Assembly: GCA_964446595.1 (NCBI GenBank)
Contig: CAYUPY010000027.1
Coordinates: 1-17,303, forward strand
Source of the DNA: CAYUPY01 sp964446595
GTDB lineage: Bacteria > Patescibacteriota > Dojkabacteria > J137 > JAEUSD01
Direction of reading: 5' to 3'
Length of the DNA: 17,303 nt
Within the stretch, counting starts at the first letter, position 1; each line of letters begins with the position of its first letter. Shown in pieces: positions 1 to 6,151 of the stretch. Under the pieces are notes generated by a model that saw nothing but the letters and a program-made list of their open reading frames with translations, was not told the DNA's origin and made no database searches. The position numbers were made by a program, and so were the translations under genes.

Positions 1-57
1 AATGTTACGCAATTTTTAAGTTATCTAGTCGAGACCCTCAAGTTTATCTAGCTTTTT

Positions 58-1122
58 TTATTCCCTCTTCATCCCAGCCAAGGCAACTATAAATAAGGAT
101 TCACTCCATCCAAGTGGGGTGTTTTCGTTGTAAATATCGGAATTCGAGAAGTAAAGCTCGGGTACGCCCTGCTCTGTTTCTGTATCTACGAGCTCATCTA
201 TAAAGACTTGTGCTTTTTCTGTGTCACCCAGTTGTTCGTAAATAATTGCTAGCCAGGCGAGGCCGAATGTCCATTCGGCCTCCTCGCTGAAACCGTCAGG
301 ATTGGCATTATAATAATAGTCACCTTTGTAGCGGATAACGCCTTTTTTGCGAAGCAGGTGATATTCCAGGTTTTTTAGGATGTCGTCGCGCTCCTGGGGT
401 GTGACTACATTATATGGCCAGATTAAAGACAGGAGCGCGAGATCGACGAATTTGCGCTCCGACTCGCGGGGGAGGAGCGCACCCAGTGACTCTTCTCCAC
501 GCTCAATCAGTTCTGCAGGCACGTCAATATTTGGTAAAGATTGTACGGATTTTAATCCTGCCACACACGCACCAACAGAAGAGGCATGAATTTCTTCATC
601 CTCTTCCCACATCCCGGAATCTCGATCGTGCCAATATTCAATACTTTCCAAGTATCTCACTAGCTTGTTCGTGATGCGCACATGGTCTTCACTCTCCAGC
701 AGAGATCCGGGTCGGTGTCGTTCCATTTCCCCGATCCGGAACAAAATTGCACCAACGGCATCGTTTTGCTTGTTACCCCACTCCTCCCAGAATTCATCAA
801 AAGTTTCGGGGTGAAAACGTGCATGGATATACTGATAACGGTCTTGTGGCTTATTTTTAATGGCCCAATCAATCTTCTCTTCATGTTTTAGAAAAACTTT
901 TAGGAGCGCATCATAGGTTTTTTCTACGGTGTCCCAATCATTTACTATCTCGAAGGCGATAGTCTCATAGAAATTATCTCTCAGCCAAGATTTGTCATAA
1001 CCTGTATCTACACTTTTGCTGGAGGCGGCAAAAAGGCCAGAATCATATTGTAAGCCTCTTAAAATTTCTAAGTGACGATTTATAATATCTTGGTAGTTGT
1101 GTTGGGCAGGGGAAATACTCAT
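58..1122 (-). CDS. GH15 / phosphorylase-kinase-like glucosidase
   Basis: A 354-residue protein resembling the (alpha/alpha)6-barrel of glycoside hydrolase family 15 (glucoamylase, trehalase, phosphorylase kinase alpha). Visible marks are SWLRDNFYE at 45-53 (the family's substrate-side WxRD motif), WGNKQNDAVG at 115-124 (compare WGxxQxDGxG), WEEDEEIHASS at 172-182 where the general acid Glu is expected, GFSEEAEWTFGLAWLA at 277-292, and the closing LGWSESLFIVAL at 337-348. It has no signal peptide, so it probably acts in the cytoplasm on an alpha-glucan or oligosaccharide. It is much shorter than secreted glucoamylases and lacks an N-terminal beta-sandwich. Its ATG overlaps the TGA of the upstream gene in an ATGA at 1119-1122, so the two are probably translationally coupled. 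The exact substrate cannot be told from sequence. Confidence 0.8.
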   Translation of the reverse strand: MSISPAQHNYQDIINRHLEILRGLQYDSGLFAASSKSVDTGYDKSWLRDNFYETIAFEIVNDWDTVEKTYDALLKVFLKHEEKIDWAIKNKPQDRYQYIHARFHPETFDEFWEEWGNKQNDAVGAILFRIGEMERHRPGSLLESEDHVRITNKLVRYLESIEYWHDRDSGMWEEDEEIHASSVGACVAGLKSVQSLPNIDVPAELIERGEESLGALLPRESERKFVDLALLSLIWPYNVVTPQERDDILKNLEYHLLRKKGVIRYKGDYYYNANPDGFSEEAEWTFGLAWLAIIYEQLGDTEKAQVFIDELVDTETEQGVPELYFSNSDIYNENTPLGWSESLFIVALAGMKRE

Positions 1123-1925
1123 GGTTTTACTCCGATAACATAAGGTAAACGTTTATTTTCTCCAAAATTAAATTGATCAAGTTCAGGTGAAAAGATAGCA
1201 GTCGAGGAACCTCCATCTAGATTGACTAATGTAACTTTGCGATCAGCCAGCGTCTCCACACTTAAAAGCTTATTAGCAAATTCTTCTAGGCTCATAGCTA
1301 TTCGCGATACACCGAGCACAATCTCGCCTTTGTCCGTTATTCCAACTACTGCTCTTAGGTACTTATCAACTCCGTTAATCGAGTCTTTGATTTGAGTTGA
1401 CTGCAGCTGATTATCTTTTAGGACTAGTGGACCTGTTTGAAAGTATGAATAGCGTGAATCAGCATAGGCCGAAGAGCTGAACTGGGACAAAGGAACAATA
1501 TTTAACTTAAGTTGCTCATGGTCAAATATGACCACTTGAGTGATTTGGTTTTGGCTGTCATTTACCACCTCAGTTAGGACTTCTCCGCGGATAGAAAGAC
1601 CTCCTATCGGTGTGGCTGAAATTAATGAGCCAGCAAAATAACCTCCATTAATAGCCATCTTCCACTCTTCAGACTGAGTTTGTTCTTTTAAAGATTGAGC
1701 GTTTTCGGCGGTAAACCTGATATCTAAATCATGGTTATTAAATACTACCACGGTGAATGATTTATCTTGGGATAGGAACCATTTAAACTCCTCATCTTCA
1801 ACCTGTACAGGTTTAGCCACAGTTGTAGGTTGAAAACTGTCTAGAGCTTCATTAGTAGTGTTAAGTACAAAAGCGAGAATAACTATTACGATTGCTGCCG
1901 CAATCCCTATGGCAAAATACTTAAT
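1119..1925 (-). CDS. Membrane-anchored phosphodiester glycosidase (NAGPA-domain) protein, probable AUU start
   Basis: The body matches the phosphodiester glycosidase / NAGPA domain (PF09992). Counting from the GTG at 1818-1820 (233 residues), there is AINGGYF near residues 56-62, the hallmark VNLDGGSSTAIF near 199-210, and LPYVIGVKP at the end. That GTG is unlikely to be the true start. The same frame stays open upstream to a TAA at 1932-1934 and encodes a clear signal anchor: Lys-Tyr, a hydrophobic run of about 18 residues (FAIGIAAAIVIVILAFVL), then a polar linker. This stretch holds no ATG, GTG or TTG. An ATT at 1923-1925 sits 5 bases after a perfect TATAAT (minus strand, 1931-1936), the spacing of the leaderless starts elsewhere in the window. 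From ATT the protein has 268 residues. The catalytic domain would lie outside the membrane. A point error in an original ATG is the main alternative. Confidence 0.72.
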   Translation of the reverse strand: MKYFAIGIAAAIVIVILAFVLNTTNEALDSFQPTTVAKPVQVEDEEFKWFLSQDKSFTVVVFNNHDLDIRFTAENAQSLKEQTQSEEWKMAINGGYFAGSLISATPIGGLSIRGEVLTEVVNDSQNQITQVVIFDHEQLKLNIVPLSQFSSSAYADSRYSYFQTGPLVLKDNQLQSTQIKDSINGVDKYLRAVVGITDKGEIVLGVSRIAMSLEEFANKLLSVETLADRKVTLVNLDGGSSTAIFSPELDQFNFGENKRLPYVIGVKP

Positions 1926-1930
1926 ATGAA

Positions 1931-1936
1931 ATTATA
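1931..1936 (-). promoter_or_regulatory. -10 hexamer TATAAT for the phosphodiester glycosidase gene
   Basis: A consensus TATAAT lies on the minus strand in the short gap after gnd. No good -35 is visible at 16-18 bases. Five bases (TTCAT) separate it from the ATT at 1923-1925, so a transcript would start at or next to that codon, giving a leaderless mRNA. Confidence 0.55.
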
Positions 1937-1982
1937 CCTAAATAAGCTCGCAGCGCTAGATTTAGAATGGTTTTTATCTATT

Positions 1983-2906
1983 TTAAGTCGGACGTTCTTC
2001 GCTGGTGTGCGCGCCGAACTCGGCGCGCATCGCCTGAACAGCCTTAAACAAATAAGAATCGAGATCTCGTGACGAATATCTAGCAAAGACTGCTGCGGAA
2101 ATTGCATTGGCAGGTACACCTTGTTTTAATGCTTGTTCCACAGTCCAGCGCCCTGTACCCAGGCTGCCAATCACTGGCTCAGTAGTTCCTAAGAGTGCGT
2201 CTTTGGACAATGCCTGATGCAAGAACTTCACCAAATTACTCTCAATAATACTGCCGTGGTTCCAAACATCGGTTAGCTTTAACATGTCTACTTCTTTTCC
2301 ATACTCTGAAGTTTTAATAATATTCATGCCTTCAGCAATTGCCTGCATCATGGCATATTCAATACCATTATGAACCATTTTTACGTAATGACCTGCTCCG
2401 CTGGGTCCGAAGTAACCGTAGCCGTTTTCCATGGCGATCGCGGCAAATAGTTTTTCTAGGTAGTCAAATCCCCCGCGATCGCCACCCACCATCACGCTCG
2501 CACCTGTGCGGGCCTTCTCTACGCCACCACTTACACCAGCATCCATAAATATGATTCCTTTTTCAGATAACAGTTCTGCCCTACGCTTCGTATCTTCAAA
2601 GTAAGAGTTTGCTCCATCAATAATAATGTCCCCTTCGTTTAGTAGATTGAATAGCTGACCGTCTTCAAAAATGACACTATCTACCGCAGGTCCTGCCGCA
2701 ATCATTAAGAAAACCACTTTGCGTTGCTCTCCATCCAGTCTTTGTGTGGCCTCATTGATAGAATCTGCTACTTCTAACCCTTGCGCTCTTGCCTCCACCC
2801 TTTTAGGTTCAGAACGGTTCCAACCCACTACTTCTATTCCCTGCTCTTGTATATTAAGTGCCATATTTAATCCCATATGGCCTAGTCCAAAAAATGCTAC
2901 TTTCAT
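1983..2906 (-). CDS. gnd: 6-phosphogluconate dehydrogenase, short decarboxylating type
   Basis: Oxidises and decarboxylates 6-phosphogluconate to ribulose 5-phosphate, the second dehydrogenase step of the oxidative pentose-phosphate pathway. At 307 residues it belongs to the short (about 300 aa) GndA/YqeC-like class rather than the about 470 aa type. The Rossmann motif GLGHMG is at 7-12, followed by WNRS at 29-32 at the cofactor-selecting loop. Substrate and catalytic motifs are DAGVSGG at 122-128, GAGHYVKMVHNGIEYAMMQ at 170-188 (catalytic Lys176, Glu183) and GSLGTGRWT near 248-256. It is transcribed divergently from the malic enzyme gene. The last 15 codons are unusually GC-rich and form a perfect hairpin (separate entry). 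NAD or NADP preference cannot be fixed from the sequence; the Asn-Arg-Ser is compatible with NADP. Confidence 0.93.
   Translation of the reverse strand: MKVAFFGLGHMGLNMALNIQEQGIEVVGWNRSEPKRVEARAQGLEVADSINEATQRLDGEQRKVVFLMIAAGPAVDSVIFEDGQLFNLLNEGDIIIDGANSYFEDTKRRAELLSEKGIIFMDAGVSGGVEKARTGASVMVGGDRGGFDYLEKLFAAIAMENGYGYFGPSGAGHYVKMVHNGIEYAMMQAIAEGMNIIKTSEYGKEVDMLKLTDVWNHGSIIESNLVKFLHQALSKDALLGTTEPVIGSLGTGRWTVEQALKQGVPANAISAAVFARYSSRDLDSYLFKAVQAMRAEFGAHTSEERPT
2008..2029. repeat. GC-rich perfect inverted repeat in the 3' end of gnd
   Basis: Arms TGCGCGCCGA (2008-2017) and TCGGCGCGCA (2020-2029) are exact reverse complements, 10 bp each, with a 2-base centre. They lie within the last 15 or so codons of gnd, about 25 bases before its stop. 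No U-tract follows on either strand, so it is not a standard intrinsic terminator. Confidence 0.75.
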
Positions 2907-2960
2907 AAATTGTTAGTGATAAGATTAACTTATATAGTGTAGCGCAAATTTCACCAGTAT

Positions 2961-2989
2961 TTGACCGTTTTACCCCTCAGGGGTATATT
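2961..2989 (+). promoter_or_regulatory. Promoter of the malic enzyme gene
   Basis: -35 TTGACC at 2961-2966, 17-base spacer, -10 TATATT at 2984-2989. The ATG at 2995 follows 5 bases later, so the mRNA is predicted to be leaderless. This is the best-formed promoter in the window and anchors the start choice for malic enzyme over an in-frame TTG at 2989-2991, which would overlap the -10. Confidence 0.75.
2971..2985. promoter_or_regulatory. 15-bp perfect palindrome, candidate operator
   Basis: TACCCCT, a central C, then AGGGGTA: 7-bp arms that are exact reverse complements around one base. It fills most of the spacer of the malic enzyme promoter and ends in the first two bases of the -10, in the divergent gap between gnd and malic enzyme. 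The placement is what a repressor operator would have. No regulator gene lies next to it. Confidence 0.5.
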
Positions 2990-2994
2990 TGTCT

Positions 2995-4125
2995 ATGGAT
3001 TATCAACAGGAATCAATAAAATTACACAAAAAGTTTGGTGGTAAATTAGAGGTACGTTCTAAAGTAAAAGTAGAGACAAAAGAGGATTTGTCCCTAGCTT
3101 ATAGTCCCGGGGTAGCTGGACCTGCTCAAGAAATAGCTACTAACAAGGCAATGGTAACTGAACTTACCTGGAGAAGCAATACAATAGCTGTTATTTCAGA
3201 CGGGTCAGCTGTTTTGGGACTCGGTAATATTGGGCCAGAAGCTAGCCTCCCTATTATGGAAGGAAAGGCTGTTTTGTTTAAAGAATTTGGGGGAGTGGAT
3301 GCTGTCCCTATTGTGATTGGAACTCAAGATGTGGAGGAGTTTATTAGCACTGTAAAAAATATTGCCCCTTCCTTTTCTGGAATAAATTTAGAGGACATCT
3401 CTGCGCCCAGATGTTTTGAAATTGAAGAGAGGTTAGGTAAAGAACTAGATATTCCTGTTTTTCACGACGACCAACATGGCACAGCGATTGTTTTGTTGGC
3501 TGCACTAATCAATGCAGAAAAGCTTGCAGGTTTTAAGGTTCAGGAAGCAAAGGTAGTGATTAACGGGGCAGGAGCAGCAGGGATAGCTAGCGCTAAATTG
3601 CTGTACGACTATGGTTATCGAAATATAATTATGTGTGACTCAAAAGGCATAATTAGTAAAGATAGAGACGATTTAAATGACTTTAAGCAGAAAATCTTGT
3701 CCCAAACTAACCCTAATAATGAAAGCGGAGATCTGGCTAAAGCAGTCACTGAGGCTAACATCTTCATTGGGTTGAGTGTAGCAGGTGCTTTGTCCCCTGA
3801 AATGGTAAAAACGATGGCAAAGAAGCCTATTATTATGGCTATGGCCAACCCTATACCAGAAATAATGCCAGATGCTGCATATGAAGCTGGAGCTTTTATT
3901 GTAGCCACGGGTAGGTCTGATTTTCCAAATCAAGTAAACAATGTACTCGGCTTCCCGGGAATTTTTCGAGGCTTGCTCGATAAAAAAGTAAAGCAGGTTA
4001 CAACGCAGATGAAGTTACGTGCAGCCCACGCCATTGCGGAACTAGTAGAGACTCCCACACCTGAAAACATTATTCCCAGCCCTCTCGATAAGCGAGTAGC
4101 TAAAGTTGTGGCGGAGGCAATTTAA
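2995..4125 (+). CDS. NAD(P)-dependent malic enzyme
   Basis: Oxidative decarboxylation of malate to pyruvate with reduction of NAD(P). At 376 residues it is the compact bacterial/archaeal malic enzyme without a phosphotransacetylase tail. Motifs are AYSPGVA at 35-41 (catalytic Tyr36), PIMEGKAVLFK at 86-96 (catalytic Lys91), metal ligands in LEDI at 132-135 and FHDDQHGTA at 156-164, the dinucleotide fold GAGAAG at 191-196, MANPIPE at 283-289, and QVNNVLGFPGIFRG at 313-326. The ATG at 2995 is chosen over TTG at 2989 because the promoter's -10 overlaps the TTG. zwf starts 19 bases after its stop, with its own -10. Preference for NAD or NADP is not certain. It probably links C4 acids to pyruvate and supplies reducing power with the neighbouring pentose-phosphate genes. 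Confidence 0.92.
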   Translation: MDYQQESIKLHKKFGGKLEVRSKVKVETKEDLSLAYSPGVAGPAQEIATNKAMVTELTWRSNTIAVISDGSAVLGLGNIGPEASLPIMEGKAVLFKEFGGVDAVPIVIGTQDVEEFISTVKNIAPSFSGINLEDISAPRCFEIEERLGKELDIPVFHDDQHGTAIVLLAALINAEKLAGFKVQEAKVVINGAGAAGIASAKLLYDYGYRNIIMCDSKGIISKDRDDLNDFKQKILSQTNPNNESGDLAKAVTEANIFIGLSVAGALSPEMVKTMAKKPIIMAMANPIPEIMPDAAYEAGAFIVATGRSDFPNQVNNVLGFPGIFRGLLDKKVKQVTTQMKLRAAHAIAELVETPTPENIIPSPLDKRVAKVVAEAI

Positions 4126-4131
4126 TAATTT

Positions 4132-4137
4132 TAGAAT
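4132..4137 (+). promoter_or_regulatory. -10 hexamer TAGAAT of zwf
   Basis: TAGAAT ends 7 bases before the ATG at 4145; there is no Shine-Dalgarno site and no convincing -35. This suggests a separate leaderless zwf transcript in addition to any read-through from malic enzyme. Confidence 0.5.
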
Positions 4138-4144
4138 AAAAAAT

Positions 4145-5359
4145 ATGTCTGCATTAAAATTCGTACTTTTTGGCTCTACCGGTGATCTGGCCCGTCTAAA
4201 AATATTGCCTGCATTACTTGAGCTGCAGCAGGAAGGAGAATTAGCGACAGACTTTGAGCTAATTGCAGTTGGCAGGCGTGACTATTCCAACGAAGACTTC
4301 TTTAAATTTCTCAAAGAAGCCGAAATGCACCCGCTACAGTCGGACTTGAGCCCGCTAAACCCGTCATATCTACAATTAGATTGGGATAAATCAGATGGAT
4401 TTGCACCCCTGGCAGACAAACTGGAAGGGTTTACGGGCAAGATTATCCTCTTTCTTTCTTTAGGTTATGAGATTGTGGAGATGACATTAGATAGATTCGA
4501 GGATGAAAAATTTAGAGCCTTTATTGCAAATCATGACATCAATATAAGTGTGGAGAAACCTTTCGGGGGAAGCTACAAACAGGCGCAAGAGTTCAATCAT
4601 CGATTCGAAAAGCTATTTGAAGAAGGAAACGTTTATCGTAACGATCACATAGTCTTCAAGAAGCCGATTCTCGCATTTGATGAGAGTCCTAAATGTGAGG
4701 CGAAACTGTTGAGTCTAATGATGGGAGCCAAAAAAATGCGTATTGTTTATGCAGAAGAGCTAAAGGTTGGCTCCCGAGTAGACTACTATGAAGGAAAAGG
4801 CGTAAGTATGGATATGTTCCAATCACACTTGCTCCAAATGGCGGCAATGGCTCTAAATGAGTGTAGTTTGGATGATCTAAAATCCTGCAAAGCTAGATTT
4901 ATAGAAAGCCTAAAACTTGTAAAAGACTCTGTAGTAAAAGCCCAATACCAAAGCTACCAAGAAAATAACGGGGCCAAACCCGAGCTAGAGACTGAAACCT
5001 TCTTAAGGGCAGTATTCATGTCCGAATTACCCGAATATGGAGGAATTATGTTTGAATTCCTTAGTGGCAAGGGTCTAGGAAAGAAAGAAGTACTAATTGA
5101 TATCCTAGATGCCAAACAAGAGTGGCAGCGGATATTTATACACCCTGAACTTGAAAGTGCGATTGCGCTTCCCCAAGAGGACAACCGTTCTTATCATAGG
5201 CTAATTTTGGCTTTAATTGGGGACAATCCAACTCACTTCATCTCCCAGCAGGAGGTAGAGGCTCAATGGAAGGTTACAGAGGAACTGCGTGAAACCTTAA
5301 GAAGCCAAGAACTTGAATTCTATGAGGATGGACTAGAGTGGGAAGAACTGGCTGAATAG
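4145..5359 (+). CDS. zwf: Glucose-6-phosphate dehydrogenase, short divergent form
   Basis: Oxidises glucose 6-phosphate to 6-phosphogluconolactone and makes NAD(P)H, the entry step of the oxidative pentose-phosphate pathway. From ATG 4145 it has 404 residues, well below the usual 450-500. The cofactor motif GSTGDLARLKILPAL is at 10-24. EKPFGG at 137-142 matches the conserved EKPFG, and YRNDHIVFKK at 164-173 matches the substrate loop RIDHYLGKE, with the catalytic-pair His168 kept but Ile to Asn and Tyr to Ile changes. YYEGKGVSMDMFQSHLLQMAAMA at about 214-236 matches the conserved G-x-x-x-DMxQNHLLQ helix. Upstream in-frame starts from 4106 would overlap malic enzyme and are rejected. Its 3' end overlaps the convergent DUF2236-like gene by 40 bases. 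Assignment is good; residue changes suggest a divergent subfamily. Confidence 0.85.
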   Translation: MSALKFVLFGSTGDLARLKILPALLELQQEGELATDFELIAVGRRDYSNEDFFKFLKEAEMHPLQSDLSPLNPSYLQLDWDKSDGFAPLADKLEGFTGKIILFLSLGYEIVEMTLDRFEDEKFRAFIANHDINISVEKPFGGSYKQAQEFNHRFEKLFEEGNVYRNDHIVFKKPILAFDESPKCEAKLLSLMMGAKKMRIVYAEELKVGSRVDYYEGKGVSMDMFQSHLLQMAAMALNECSLDDLKSCKARFIESLKLVKDSVVKAQYQSYQENNGAKPELETETFLRAVFMSELPEYGGIMFEFLSGKGLGKKEVLIDILDAKQEWQRIFIHPELESAIALPQEDNRSYHRLILALIGDNPTHFISQQEVEAQWKVTEELRETLRSQELEFYEDGLEWEELAE

Positions 5360-6147
5360 TCGTGATCACTGTCTGTCATCTTTTGTAGCTTAGTGTAAAC
5401 ATTCGGCTTCATCAAAAACCTTAGCACTAACCCTAATAAAGATTTGCTATTAATCAATGGGTAAACTATGTATGGAAAGTAGAAGTATAATCGCTTCTTA
5501 AGCTTTAGTTTTTTAGCAATCCGAGGATCTATGAACCAACTTTGAAAAGACAGCAAGATATGATACCTAAACCAGCCCATATCATGTTTGTAAGCCTTAT
5601 AAAGTTTTTCGGTATACTCATTAACTTTTAAGCGGTTTTCGATATCAAAGTGACGTTCTTGTTCCCAAGCTATAAACGTATCAGGCAAGTCTTGGATTTG
5701 CATTAATTCCATAAACTTTTTCATATCTTGATAGTATGCTTCTTTGTCCTCAGGTAAGAGCTGGCATCTGTGTAAGTATTCATACCCGCGAATACCATAA
5801 GCTATAAGCATGTCACCCACCTCTTTAAATGCAATATTGGACATTTTATGTTCTTTACCAGCTGCTTCTGTGCGTTGTTGCTCTAGCCTGGTATGAATAT
5901 GTCGGATCTGGCCTAAAAAATGCGCTACTTGATCTTTAGGCATATTAAAGACACGCTTATTGTAGCTAAAGGTCTCTATAAAACGCATTTGCGGCTGCTC
6001 AGGCAGCCGCATAGTATAAAACAACCAATCGATTTCGGGATTAAGAGCAAAGTCAGCAGCAGACCCAACATAAACTAGCATGATATTATCCAAGCTACCC
6101 CATATCTCCCTAGTGAGCTTACTCCCAAAATAGTCTGTATTACTCAT
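5320..6147 (-). CDS. DUF2236 / MpaB-like (putative oxygenase-fold) protein
   Basis: A 275-residue, mostly helical protein. Its pattern resembles DUF2236 (PF09995, the MpaB / latex-clearing-protein family): a hydrophobic start with a small-residue turn (VYVGSAADFAL, 25-35), QIRHIHTRLE at 80-89 (the family's I-x-x-H-x-R-[LV] segment), LIAYGIRGYEYLHRCQLLPEDKEAYY at about 114-139, the mid-domain LPDTFIAWEQ at 154-163 with ENRLKVN at 170-176, and a hydrophobic tail near 219-247. Family members use heme or act as oxygenases; function here is unknown. The C-terminus ends in Ser-rich sequence. It starts 4 bases after the pgi stop, so it is co-transcribed with pgi, and its end overlaps zwf by 40 bases on the other strand. 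The family call rests on recalled patterns, not a search. Confidence 0.6.
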   Translation of the reverse strand: MSNTDYFGSKLTREIWGSLDNIMLVYVGSAADFALNPEIDWLFYTMRLPEQPQMRFIETFSYNKRVFNMPKDQVAHFLGQIRHIHTRLEQQRTEAAGKEHKMSNIAFKEVGDMLIAYGIRGYEYLHRCQLLPEDKEAYYQDMKKFMELMQIQDLPDTFIAWEQERHFDIENRLKVNEYTEKLYKAYKHDMGWFRYHILLSFQSWFIDPRIAKKLKLKKRLYFYFPYIVYPLINSKSLLGLVLRFLMKPNVYTKLQKMTDSDHDYSASSSHSSPSS

Positions 6148-6151
6148 ACCT

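Noticed and set aside
1..57. Near-direct repeat AAGTTATCTAG (18-28) and AAGTTTATCTAG (40-51) followed by a T-run
   Set aside because: No stable hairpin precedes the T-run on the plus strand, and on the minus strand the repeat does not fold; it is probably chance in AT-rich sequence.
380..891. Several overlapping open frames on both strands within the GH15-like gene
   Set aside because: All are out of frame with a protein carrying consistent family motifs over its whole length.
1119..1121. Recoded UGA (as in Gracilibacteria and Absconditabacteria)
   Set aside because: The only TGA at a gene end here falls at a natural C-terminus (VIGVKP) and overlaps the next start; no long gene is interrupted by TGA, so the standard code fits.
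2989..2991. TTG as the start of malic enzyme (with similar TTGs at 7459 for pyrG and 13434 for the membrane protein)
   Set aside because: Each TTG overlaps the likely -10 hexamer, so it would not be in the transcript; the ATG a few bases later fits the leaderless spacing.
4106..4144. Upstream extension of zwf within the malic enzyme coding end
   Set aside because: The extra 13 residues show no family similarity, and the Rossmann strand begins directly after the ATG at 4145.
5362..5369. GTGATCAC palindrome just after the zwf stop
   Set aside because: Only 8 bp, common by chance, and inside the coding region of the convergent gene with no promoter nearby.
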